This document shows positions 45,836 to 55,975 of a DNA stretch of 64,000 bases, piece by piece (position 1 is the stretch's first letter; every line of letters starts with the position of its first letter). Origin of the DNA: Artemisia argyi (taxonomy: Eukaryota > Streptophyta > Magnoliopsida > Asterales > Asteraceae); assembly GCA_030686995.1 (NCBI GenBank), contig CM060693.1:119129228-119193227 (forward strand), given 5' to 3'. Below the pieces are notes generated by a model. The model worked only from the letters and a program-made list of their open reading frames with translations. It was not told the DNA's origin and made no database searches. Made by a program: the position numbers and the translations under genes.

Positions 45836-46837
45836 ATGGAAAATGCGCATCCACCCCTTTCCCCTAGAGAAGTGGCTGTGTTACGTGAACAAATTGAGAG
45901 TGAGATTAGGGAACTTAGGGAGCTTAATAGGTTGATTAAGGTTGAGCTCGAACATGCATTTAGTGACCTAGCGACCGCCTTGTATTCAAATGAGGACCTA
46001 GGGCCTAATGACTTTGTGAATGTTCTTGAGGGACTTGAAGAGGGGGAAATAGATCCGAAACTTAATGACTATTTTAATCTATACCCCACTAAGGAGGAGA
46101 TTGCATATTATAATAATCTTATTGATAACCCGCGATCTCCTTTCACCATGGTTGAACCTAAGATTAAGAAAGGCGATCCTAAGAATGCTAAGATACCATG
46201 TATGATTGGGTATAGGCACATTAGCAATGCTTACATTGACTTTAAATCTCCAATCAACATTATGTCCTCAACTGTTTATAATGATATAGTGAAAACAAGA
46301 CTTGACCCTAGAAGAGATCCCAAATACCCCGGTGGAGTTTGTAACTTTGTCGGGAGAGTCAAAGGTCTACATGTCTTTGTTGGTAATTTCACTTTTGTCA
46401 CCGACTTTATGATTGTGGAAGATCTTGCTAATGTTATTGATTGTCGGTTATCAAATGTTGTGTTTGGCAAACCGTTTGTTGAGGAGTCTAAGTTGGAATA
46501 TGATGAGATAGAAGGAACGATCCGATTCGCAAGTAGCACCGATAGTATCACTTATAGGATGCCTAATAGGATGAAAGAATTTCACTTTATATCCCGGTTT
46601 GATAAGGACAACGTTGGTGCTTTTGAGGACATCAACGAAGAGGATAAGAAAAAGGGCATGGATTATGTATGGGAAAAAAGGAGTCTTTATTACAAAGATT
46701 GCTTGGCCCTAGGACCAAGGTATAAAGTCGATAAGGAATTTGCCCAAATGATTATGGGGGCGGTTGAGAAAAAGGTGATTGGTTTCTACAAGAAATATCT
46801 ACAATCGAAGAGTGGAACCAATGATAAGGTCACGTAG
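45836..46837 (+). CDS. Z3 ORF: retropepsin-like 333-residue protein with altered catalytic triplet
   Basis: The ATG at 45836 is chosen (AAGATGG context); the frame is open 21 bases further up but without ATG. Residues 11-50 form a coiled coil (REQIESEIRELREL). Residues about 118-235 follow a retropepsin fold: CMIGYRHISNAYIDFKS in place of the usual D-T/S-G-A/S loop, GNFTFVTDFMIVED for the flap strand, and VVFGKPFVEESKLEY for the second conserved hydrophobic motif. The catalytic Asp (135) is kept but Gly is Lys, so activity is doubtful. Similar ORFs occur, from memory, in Asteraceae gypsy elements. It stands in the slot of Gag-protease of Z2. It is intact. Confidence 0.8.
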   Translation: MENAHPPLSPREVAVLREQIESEIRELRELNRLIKVELEHAFSDLATALYSNEDLGPNDFVNVLEGLEEGEIDPKLNDYFNLYPTKEEIAYYNNLIDNPRSPFTMVEPKIKKGDPKNAKIPCMIGYRHISNAYIDFKSPINIMSSTVYNDIVKTRLDPRRDPKYPGGVCNFVGRVKGLHVFVGNFTFVTDFMIVEDLANVIDCRLSNVVFGKPFVEESKLEYDEIEGTIRFASSTDSITYRMPNRMKEFHFISRFDKDNVGAFEDINEEDKKKGMDYVWEKRSLYYKDCLALGPRYKVDKEFAQMIMGAVEKKVIGFYKKYLQSKSGTNDKVT

Positions 46838-49334
46838 TAACCCATGACCTTGAGTCTAGCTACAAGACTCGTAAATAAAGAAAAGCGCTTCTTGGGAGGC
46901 AACCCATGTTTTGTGTGATTTTATTTTTGTTTGTTTATTATTTGCTTCCGAATGCATGCTTTATTTTTATTGTTGGTTGATCATGTTTCGCAATTAAAAA
47001 GTGGAAATACTTTACTTTGTTGTTTTGGCCTAGTCTTAACTCCACCTAAAAGTATTTTTGCAAAAGATAAGTGTAAGGGGAAACCCCAAATATGTTTTTA
47101 AGAAACAAACCGATCATGATTCTCCACAATATTAAATGAACATGTATATTCGTATTTTTTAAAGTCAAATGCTTGTATTGAGTCATAATGAAGTTTTGCA
47201 GGATTTTCCAGGAAGTAGGACCAAGTTTTTCCAGAAATTTTCCGGAAACTTAACATAAGAATTTCTGCAGGTCAATTCTGACGGCGTCAAGAGTTTACTC
47301 TTGACGGCGTCAGGTGTAAAAAATCTGGAAATTTTACCAGTTTTGTTTTTCTAACGGAGTCTTATGGTTTTTGTGAATTATTAAGTTTTATAATCTCCAG
47401 GAGATCTGCAAACTTCATTCCACAAGCATTATATCTTATCTTGTTTTCTAGGATTTAGTAACTTATATAGGATGCCGCCGATTTTACGCGAGGTTGTCTT
47501 GTCTATTTTCTCAGGATTTACAGGTTATGTAAGACAAGAAGATGATTTATATTCTGGAAGGGAAGCTTTGATTGTTCATTTTCTTGGAGGAAGATTTAAC
47601 CTGGCCACCTAATTATTCATACCGAGCGAATCAGGGGAGTATTTGATTTCATTCTCTTTACTTTTTCACTTTTACATTCTTTACTTGAACATTGGGGACA
47701 ATGTTCATCTTAAGTGTAAGGGGAGGGTAAAAAGATGATACCTTACATATGCACTTTCGCTTGAGTTTGTTTTGTTTAATGGTAGATGTGTAATAAAACT
47801 ATGAGAAATACTTGTTAGTGTAATTTTAGCGCCAAATTTAAAATTTTTTACAACATTTAGGAGTGAAACTTTAGCCATAGCAAGCGTCTCATGGATAGGA
47901 TATTGTATGACTAGCACATAACTGTATATTCAGAAAAATTTTCCAACCAAATATGTGAGGTTCGCCTTTAGATTTGATAGGAAAAGCATTTACTATTAGT
48001 GCTTATGAGTGTACCGGTAGCATTTAGATTCTAGAACTTGCGTTAGTGATGCATCCCGAGACCGCTAGTGAGACTACATTCGTGTAGTAGGATTTACTAC
48101 ATGATAAGAGGCATTAGGATTACCCTTGTGTTAAACCCGTATCATAATTACTTGACCATTTAAGTCATATTACTTGGCTAGTTAAGTCAACTAATTTTTC
48201 CCACACCTTTAGCGTTGTACTCATTTTTAGTACACGAAACCCCTAGTACACCCCTCCGAGCCTATCTTTTCGTTTCTAACTTTAAGCAATTTACTTAAAG
48301 GAAGAATTTGTTACACCCCACTTAAATGTACAACCAAATCGCCTTAGCCTTCCGTGTATGCACTCATTTTTAGTGCATTATTGTTATATGTTAAACCCTA
48401 AGTTAACTTTCTAATTGATTACATGGTTGCTAAGTCGAGTCATATCCTTGTACATATTATTTTGGGACGATTGGGACTCATGGGTAAGTACTTATTTATG
48501 GAGTAATGGGGAAGAACATCACTTATTACCCCCATATGTGCGTTAATCTTAAAAGTGCTCCATGTGTTTTGATTTTCTTAATTCGAGTCATTAGTTTAGT
48601 TTATTGTAAAGTATGTAAAAATTCAAGTGTAAGGGGAATGTTCATCCCCTATGATGTATTATTTTGGATGGTAGGGTAAGAGTGTATGCCAAAAAAATAA
48701 AATAAAATAAAATAAAATAAAAAATCGAAAAATCAAGAAAAGAAAAGAAAAAAATAGAAAAAAAAAAAGAAAAAGAGAAAAACATACGGACTACCATTCC
48801 TTTTCATTCTATGTTTATTTTTATGTTTTTGTTATTTTTCTTTTATTAGCTTAAGTCGAGTCTAGTCTTGGCTTAGCAACGCCATATTGTACATGTAATT
48901 AACTAAGATTGTTAACTCGCCACCAGTAAAATTTCCTTTATCCAACAAAACCGTGTATTTCATATCCCTACACCTAACGTTACAACCCTTTAAAAGACCT
49001 CTTTGATAGTTTATCCTAGGTGCTTACGCCATGTGGTGGAGGTTTGATCCTTTCCCAAGCCTATGGTAATCTATTTTGCTATGACAGGTAGTGAGAGATA
49101 TCTTCCGTTTCCATATTGTAATTTACACTTTATTACACCCGAGAGATGTGAGTATCTAAACACTATTTGTGAGGTGCTTGTGTATGACCTCCGTGCTTGT
49201 CTATTGGTCTTTAGTGGAACGATTATTTGTTGTAATTACTTTTATATTAGTGTTAAATGACCCCTAACTTGTATTTTGAGTAGAATAAAAGCGCATTTTC
49301 TTGAGGACAAGCAAATCTCAAGTGTAAGGGTATA
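46838..49334 (+). other. Z3 3' non-coding region with shared cis motifs
   Basis: No supported gene. It holds GCGCTTCTTGGGAGGCAACC (46885 onward), the paired TGACGGCGTCA sites (47279-47289, 47302-47312), the AACATTG-GGGA-CAATGTT hairpin (47688-47705) and AAGTGTAAGGG(G) tracts at 47069, 47712, 48625 and 49320. An AAAAT microsatellite is at about 48690-48722. The last purine tract lies just before the 3' LTR. Confidence 0.75.
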
Positions 49335-50738
49335 TGATGAGGCGAAAAATGATCCGTTTTTAGGGGGTCATTTAAGCCCGAATTCGAATTTATTTGATCA
49401 AATATTGCCCTAAATCGTTTCTTTTGTGATTTTAGGTACTTTGGGAGTGAAATCTGGAAAAGGAAGCAATTCGGACATTTTTGGAGCATAAAAGTGAAGA
49501 AAACGCCAAAGTCTTAATTTTCCATGCTGGGAACAGTAGGTGACGGCGTCAAGAGTAACTCCCTGACGGCGTCAAGAGCAAAAGTCCATGACGATCCAGT
49601 ACAGATTTGAAGGCGTCACGAAATAGGGCGTCAAGAGTAAAAGTCATGACGGCCTGGAAATGATTAATACTTGACGGCGTCAAATGTAGATCAAGGCAGT
49701 CCGAGAAGAGTTTTGTCGGCGAGGTGACGACGTCACAAGATTGGTCTTGACGCCGTCAGACCCCTTTTCCTATATATAGTTTTCTAATTTTTACACATTA
49801 AAGAGAGAAGTTTTGGGAGAAACCCTAAGTACGATTTTGGTCGAATTTTACAGGTTTTTCAAGGGTTCCAACCCCTTGATACCTTTCATGTGCAATTAAG
49901 ATAAGTGTTCTTTTAATTCAATCAATATGTCTATGTGTTGGTTGTTTATATCTTGTTCTTGTCTTAATTCCATCATGCTAGGCTAGATCTATCTTGTGTT
50001 TGCTTAGATCTAATGAAACATAGATGTTAATTATGTGTTGATTACTTGTTTATTCTTGTCTTGGATGAATGATTTATATGTTAGGCTTAAGAAAACTGGA
50101 AGATCTCCAATTGGTAACATGCTTGAACGTCTTAAGAAACATGAACCGACGCGCACTAGGTCTTTATTGGTTGTATTTAATGCATGAGCCACTGTTTACA
50201 ATCCCTATAGTTGTGTTGGGCATGGTGTAGGAGGAGATAAGAGCTCATAGAATTGGGGAGTTAAATGTGCCACCCCATGAATGGTATTAAGGAATACGAT
50301 CCGTCATCCATGCAATTATAACAAGTAATTAACGTGTAAAAGATGTCTAGGGAGTAGTGAAATCTAAGTAAACATATTTTCTCCAATTACTGCTCACAAC
50401 TTTAGTATAATTTAGTTTATTTTCCTTTTTAGTATTTTATTTTGATTGCATCTTAGTATTGGGTTAGTTGATTAGCAACCAATTTCGCCCAAATCCTTCA
50501 AACCCGAGATTTTTACTTGCTTTCTAAAAAATATAAAAATACAAAAATAATCATCCCTCACCTTTAGAACTAGTATTTAGGTTTTCTAATCCTAGCGACA
50601 CTATTCCTAGCTGAACGATCAATCCCCCGCTACTTGTCACTATACTATACTACAACGATCAGGTACACTGCCTGGTGGGGGTTGTAAGTTTCTCAAGATC
50701 CCTTGAGAGGTAAAGCCTGGTGCGATTCCCACGTATCA
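49335..50738 (+). repeat. Z3 3' LTR
   Basis: 1,404 bases, partner of 44249-45652; TATA box near 49770-49779. Same TGACG array with one site damaged (GACGACGTCA). Confidence 0.93.
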
Positions 50739-51101
50739 CTCACACTGATTTTAGATTTAATAATAAGCTAAAAGGGGATTGAAAGAAGCCAAGTTAACTA
50801 ATTATGCCACTAATGATATGATTGTGCACACCTAATCCATAATAGTGAATGCAAATATGGAGATTAAGATGGAATTTGACTTCTGCACAAAAGATCACTG
50901 AATTTATTGATAAAACTGAGCTAATATGACCTTTAGTGATGTGTGAGAACCCAAGTTAACAACAAGTAAACCTTGTATCACAGTACACAACCTAAATCCA
51001 AACACTCCTTAATGTGACTGTGGAAAGTGAATACTAAGCAACTAACATAATCAATGAACAAGCATGCAATATTTCAACAAGTACTTAACTAATAAACATC
51101 A
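50739..51101 (-). repeat. Athila-solo LTR, piece 2
   Basis: Short LTR piece between Z3 (with its ctcac duplicate) and Copia-4. It ends with catca, the target duplication of Copia-4. No gene. Confidence 0.75.
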
Positions 51102-51579
51102 TGTTGGGAACGTGCTTTTATATTTAGTCAAGTCTCGGTCATTACATTTAGTAATAAGATGATCACCACCACTTCAACTAAGAACAAAGAACGATGAATG
51201 ATTTAGAAGACTTCTAAAGCATTGAAAGTCAAAGATTAAGACGAAGACGTCAAGCAACCTTGATGACCGACCCTTAGGGGGAGATTGTTGGGAACGTAGT
51301 TTTACTATTTATCAAGTCTCGGTCATTTACTTGTAATAGGTTGCTAAGGCTTGTATGTTTATTATAACTTAAGGCTTATGTAGCAAGCCCATGGGCCTTA
51401 AGCCCATTTCTATTTATTAGATAGGGAGGAAGGGAGTGTTGCCCTACTCCTTCCCTATATATAGTCTTGTAACCCCTCCTTTGAGGGTGTTGGTTCTCTT
51501 GTTATTTCATTTCTCTTATTTTCATTCCAAGGGTTCCTTCCGCACTCTCTCTCTACCTACTTTCTCTCTCTAGATTTCT
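51102..51579 (+). repeat. Copia-4 5' LTR (shared part)
   Basis: 478 bases shared with 60293-60772. Contains two LTR-start-like copies (TGTTGGGAACG at 51102 and 51286), the second preceded by a purine tract. A near-palindrome AAGCCCATGGGCCTT (51385-51400 region) lies upstream of the TATA box CTATATATAG (51455-51464). The true end is uncertain because the last bases differ between the two LTRs. Confidence 0.75.
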
Positions 51580-51888
51580 ACAGTAGACTAAACGTTCAAT
51601 TTTTACGCGAAATTTAAATTCTGGTATAACATTGAAAATTTTGGCCCAAAATTCAAATTTTTAGGCCAAAATTCAAATTTTTTCGGTGAAATTTGGCGGC
51701 AAAATTTTTGAAACTCAAAATTTTCTTGCAACCTTTAAATTACATTTCAAAGTGATTTTCAAATTTTGGGAGTGAAAATTTTTTCAAATAATTTTTGGAG
51801 GGAAAATCTAAATTCACTATTTCGACCTTGCGTGTGACATTTTGCTTGATTTTTTTCGATTACATCGCAACTATCAAGGGGGAGAGCA
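51580..51888 (+). other. Copia-4 leader
   Basis: AT-rich, with repeated AAATTCAAATTTTT words. CTGGTATAACATTG near 51620 might be a decayed initiator tRNA-Met primer site, but only TGGTAT fits. The purine tract CAAGGGGGAGAG lies directly before the gag ATG. Confidence 0.4.
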
Positions 51889-53358
51889 ATGTCATCTACA
51901 ATGTCTCAATCACCTTCTTCCAACTACCTTCCTCACCAATATTCTCATCAGCAACAGTATCATCAACAACAAAGTCACAGCTCCCTCATTCGCCATGTTC
52001 TGCTCTTTGGCAATGAATCAAGGCCTCCAATGTTGCTACCAGGAACGTATACAGTTTGGAAACGGAGATTTCTACAATGGCTCACAGATCGTCCAGCTGC
52101 AGATCTCATGCTTAATTCCATTCAAGATGGTCCATACAAAATGATAATTCTTGCTGACTCAACAGGGATTATGAGGCTACAAACTACTGCAGACTTGAAT
52201 GCTACTGAATTCGCTCAGTACGATGCTGACCATCAGGCTGCATGGTCCATGTCATTAGCCCTTCCCAACTCAATTTACATGAATATGGACTTTCAAGCCA
52301 GTGCTTATGAAATGTGGAAATATCTTGAAGCTATGCATCGTACAGAAGAACTTCATCACATCAGAATGAAGCAAATTCTTGAATCCTGTTTAAGCATGAA
52401 TCCTCTGAAGACCATTCTCCCTGCTCCACCATCTCCAGCTGTTGACCATGGATCCTTAATTTACACTCCAAATGGTCTCTTCTTCAATCCTCCGAATGCA
52501 CCTGAGCCTTTCTTCATTCCACAGTACCATCCTGCAACACTACATAATAATGTGCAATCTCTTCTTCAAAATCTAGTGAAGCTTAGTCAAGTATCTTCTA
52601 AGAAAGGCAATGGCGATATAACTTCAACTTCTGAATGCTTAAACACAATGAAAGATACTGATGATGAAGAAGATCTTATCGAACCAAGCATGACATTCTT
52701 GGCATATACAGAAAATATTGCAGACGAGGAAGCTCAGGATTATGATTCAACTCCAGTCTTTGACGATAATGTTGAATACAATGCCACACTTAGTCAAATG
52801 GAAGTTGAAGGGAGTAATCTCAATGAGGTTTTGCAAAGTGTCATGGGAGATATTACATCTGATGATGAATATGCTGATTTGGAATCCAATACTGCAGATT
52901 TGGAAATCGATACTACAGATGTGATGTTAATGGCAAACATGCAGGAATTTCACATGATTAATACTGGCTCAGAGTATGAGTCTGATAATTCTCTAGATCC
53001 AGTTGTGAGATTAAACAGAGAGAAAATGTATCAATCAAGGTCTCAAATGCATGAACGAAGTCACAACTCCACCATCTCAGACTTCATACAATTTACGAGT
53101 CAGGCTTTATCAAATTCCCGAAATTCCCGAAATCGGGCTGTCAAGCAAGGTGAAAGAGTTGTGATACAAGGAAGTATTACTCAAAGGCTGGTTGGGAATG
53201 GTGAGAATACTGCAAATGTAGTTAATGTAGGCAATGAGGTTAAAATATTGGAAGATAATTCGGGTGTCATGGATGATACTGAACCAGTATGCGATACAAA
53301 TGCTTCTGATGACTCTAAATACCCATTTAAGAGAAAGATGACTGAAGCTGAGAAATGA
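51889..53358 (+). CDS. Copia-4 gag-like ORF
   Basis: 489 codons from ATG 51889. The Gln/His/Ser-rich start is followed by VLLFGNESRPPMLLPGTYTV and WKRRFLQWL (about residues 37-65), then DGPYKM, an AAWSMSLALPNSIY segment and MWKYLEAMHR. This matches the layout of copia Gag (UBN2-like). From about residue 250 it is acidic and low in complexity. TGA ends the frame, but the same frame continues 33 more codons after it, so the stop may be a nonsense mutation. No zinc knuckle is seen. Confidence 0.75.
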   Translation: MSSTMSQSPSSNYLPHQYSHQQQYHQQQSHSSLIRHVLLFGNESRPPMLLPGTYTVWKRRFLQWLTDRPAADLMLNSIQDGPYKMIILADSTGIMRLQTTADLNATEFAQYDADHQAAWSMSLALPNSIYMNMDFQASAYEMWKYLEAMHRTEELHHIRMKQILESCLSMNPLKTILPAPPSPAVDHGSLIYTPNGLFFNPPNAPEPFFIPQYHPATLHNNVQSLLQNLVKLSQVSSKKGNGDITSTSECLNTMKDTDDEEDLIEPSMTFLAYTENIADEEAQDYDSTPVFDDNVEYNATLSQMEVEGSNLNEVLQSVMGDITSDDEYADLESNTADLEIDTTDVMLMANMQEFHMINTGSEYESDNSLDPVVRLNREKMYQSRSQMHERSHNSTISDFIQFTSQALSNSRNSRNRAVKQGERVVIQGSITQRLVGNGENTANVVNVGNEVKILEDNSGVMDDTEPVCDTNASDDSKYPFKRKMTEAEK

Positions 53359-53392
53359 GCCATCAATTCTACAGAAAATTGCTTAGCTCATT

Positions 53393-55381
53393 TTGAATCA
53401 GCTAAGACTCAATGCAAGATTCTCTCAGATGCATGGTTTCCTAAGGTGGGGTACCTTTAATGTATTCTTTGGAACTGGAATGGATCGTCTAACCTTCCAA
53501 AGGAAACTCCGAGAAAACATTGTTCAAATTGAAAAACAAATTGAACAGGGAAGCGATTGCATGGCAGGATTTAGAGCGCTCAAGGCTCAGTTCAAAGTGT
53601 TCATGGCATTGCATTTTAAAGCTCTCATACACTATAAATATGAAAGCACTGTATGGAGAGAGAACATCACAAGTATGGAGGTTGAAGATTTTAGAGATCA
53701 ACTTGTTTCACGCCTAAACCGCTTAGAATTTATGCTTAATGAAAGATCACTTCATCTGAGTGCCATCAAAGAACAGAAGTTGCAGATTCAAGAAGAGCAA
53801 GTTTATAAAGTTGATACATTGGAAGATAATTTGGTTGCCATGGAATGCAAAGGGACAGAATCAGAAGTGCAGAATGACAGCAGTAGATTAGGGAATGATA
53901 CAGATGCAGACTGTGGAGAGATCAGACCCTCCTATGACTCAGAGCCCAACTTTGACACAGAACAGATGGATGAGGAAGATGTCATACCCATCTATGACAC
54001 AGAACCCAACTTTGACAAAGAGCACATGGATGAGGTACAATCTACTGTTGATCACATTATGCCTGCTAATGAGAAACAACAATCTGAGCAACCTAACTTC
54101 AGTAATGAAGGAGAGGTTGACCAGGATGTTGTTCAATGTCTAGTAATACGTTCTGAGTCTGAGTCCTTACCTGATAATCCAATTACTGAAACATCATACC
54201 AAACTCTTGAGTCTGAAAACCTTCTTCTCAAAAAGACCATTGCCCAGTGTCATAAAGATTTTTCAAAACTAGAGGCACATTGCATCTCACTTGAACTTCA
54301 AATGCAAAACGAATCTATTAATTATGGCAACAATGGTCAATTTTTGAATGAACAAAGAAAACGTGTGGATACATTAGTTGAAGAAAATGAGTTTTTAAAA
54401 GGTCAAATTCAAGAAAAGGTGTTTCCACATGCTGCATTGCAAAACAAATTAAGAAGACTGACTGGTCAGAGTGTGGATACTAAGTTTGCAAAACCATTAA
54501 TCTTGGGGAAACCGCCTTCTCATACAAACAGAAAACAATCAGTGGTTAGACAACCAACTGCATTTAAATCTGAAAAACCTAAATCTTCAAAATCTCGGTT
54601 TGCCTCCCAAGTTGTTGAGAAAAACAATTTGACAAAACCAGTCACTCCACATTCTTGGCCTAAGGAAAATGCATATGTGTCTGCTAAATCTCAACACGTG
54701 ATTATACCTGGCTCATCTAGGATTAGTTCGAAAACAGTGTCTAAAACGAGCATTAAAAGTAAAAATTCTTATGGAAGATATGACATGTACAAGAACTATG
54801 ATCTAGAAATGGCTAGGAAAAAGGCGCTACTTCAAAAGGATGGAATTCTAGGTTCAAAACCTCATGTGATGCCTTCCACTGTAGTACAGAACACTGCTAT
54901 TAGTAGCACACCAAAACCTAAGAGTAAACAGCAAACTAATAGGAATTGGATAGCTTCTAAGAGTAGTTGCGTAAATAATCATGTTGTTTGTGCTTTAAAA
55001 TATCTTCAAAAGGGAAATTCACTTGAAAAGGCTCAATCGACTAAGACAAACAAACCCGTTGAACCAAAAGTCATAAGTCAGAAACCTAAGAAGTGGATCA
55101 ACATAGGACGTAGGTTTTCTCAAGGAAGTGATGCTCCCACATTTCATTCAACTGCATCTAAAAGGAAAACATCTCCTAGATCTAACACTAGGTGGGTACC
55201 CACGGGTAGAATTTTCAAATCAATTGGTCTTAGGTGGATTCCTACAGGAAAGATTTTAGACAGTTGCACCAAAACTAATGCGAAACCCACAACATCTATC
55301 CCTGAGGAGAGAAAAGAAATCGTTGATATAGTGTGTTCGAGTGTCAATAAGATAATTGACACTACATCTTTATGCTTCTAA
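53393..55381 (+). CDS. Copia-4 coiled-coil ORF, continuation of Gag in another frame
   Basis: The open frame begins without an ATG; the first in-frame Met is a little downstream, so it probably joins the previous ORF by a frameshift near 53440. Contents: QRKLRENIVQIEKQIEQG and NRLEFMLNERSLHLSAIKEQK coiled coils, two near-identical acidic units (YDSEPNFDTEQMDEE, YDTEPNFDKEHMDE), a third coiled coil (about residues 275-345), then a basic Lys/Ser/Pro tail with RWVPTGRIFKSIGLRW. Such tails precede the protease in related copia Gags. No enzymatic motif is present. Confidence 0.65.
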   Translation: MNQLRLNARFSQMHGFLRWGTFNVFFGTGMDRLTFQRKLRENIVQIEKQIEQGSDCMAGFRALKAQFKVFMALHFKALIHYKYESTVWRENITSMEVEDFRDQLVSRLNRLEFMLNERSLHLSAIKEQKLQIQEEQVYKVDTLEDNLVAMECKGTESEVQNDSSRLGNDTDADCGEIRPSYDSEPNFDTEQMDEEDVIPIYDTEPNFDKEHMDEVQSTVDHIMPANEKQQSEQPNFSNEGEVDQDVVQCLVIRSESESLPDNPITETSYQTLESENLLLKKTIAQCHKDFSKLEAHCISLELQMQNESINYGNNGQFLNEQRKRVDTLVEENEFLKGQIQEKVFPHAALQNKLRRLTGQSVDTKFAKPLILGKPPSHTNRKQSVVRQPTAFKSEKPKSSKSRFASQVVEKNNLTKPVTPHSWPKENAYVSAKSQHVIIPGSSRISSKTVSKTSIKSKNSYGRYDMYKNYDLEMARKKALLQKDGILGSKPHVMPSTVVQNTAISSTPKPKSKQQTNRNWIASKSSCVNNHVVCALKYLQKGNSLEKAQSTKTNKPVEPKVISQKPKKWINIGRRFSQGSDAPTFHSTASKRKTSPRSNTRWVPTGRIFKSIGLRWIPTGKILDSCTKTNAKPTTSIPEERKEIVDIVCSSVNKIIDTTSLCF

Positions 55382-55975
55382 CATTTGGAACCCAGTTTCT
55401 CTTGGGGATCCGTGTTCTCTATTTTTCTTGTCTCTTCTTTCTTTCTTTGCAGATATAACAGGTATGGCTTCGGAACAACTCAGTTTTGGACCCGAGCTTA
55501 ATGTAATGGCTTCTGAGCAAAACAGCTTAGGACCCGCATCCAACCATCTGGACTTTCCGGATTCTTCGGCTGAACCACTGTCTCTCACCCGCAAAGAAGT
55601 GGAAACCTTGTTTGCTCCATTGTTTGATGATACAATTGAAAACCGTCTTTCTGAGGTCTCACCAATTTCCGCTGCACATCTTGATCACAATCAAGTACCT
55701 GATTCACCTCACAAACAACAACAACTGTTGGGAGAGACGGTCCTCCAATTGCATCTCCAACAACGGCAAAACAAACCGTTTCCAACTCATGACAATCAGC
55801 TGAAGACTCCATACCTAAATCAGTTCCACAAACCGCAGAGCATGACCCAAAGGCGTTCTTTAAGCATTCTTTAATCCGTTTGCACCGGCTCAACTCATTC
55901 CTGACATTATTGAGTCGTCTACACGCAATTTGGATCCTGCTCACATGCGAGATAATTACCTCCATCAAGGTTTGT
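55382..55975 (+). pseudogene. Copia-4 pol linker fragment (pre-RT)
   Basis: After a pyrimidine run ending TTTGCAG (a splice-acceptor-like site), the frame reads MASEQLSFGPEL and later VETLFAPLFDD. Segments of this kind lie between integrase and RT in related copia elements, from memory. A frameshift near 55840 leads to NPFAPAQLIPDIIES and LDPAHM in the next frame. RT should follow but does not. The integrase normally upstream is also missing. Confidence 0.5.

Larger units (their letters stand above)
44249..50738 (+). mobile_element. Z3: non-autonomous Z element with a retropepsin-like ORF
   Basis: 6,490 bases on the plus strand, flanked by ctcac (44244-44248) and ctcac (50739-50743). Both LTRs are 1,404 bases and differ at about twenty positions by eye. 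The order is LTR, primer site, leader hairpin, one ORF, 2.5 kb non-coding, LTR. No Gag, RT or integrase is present. The non-coding part matches Z1 and Z2. Confidence 0.93.
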
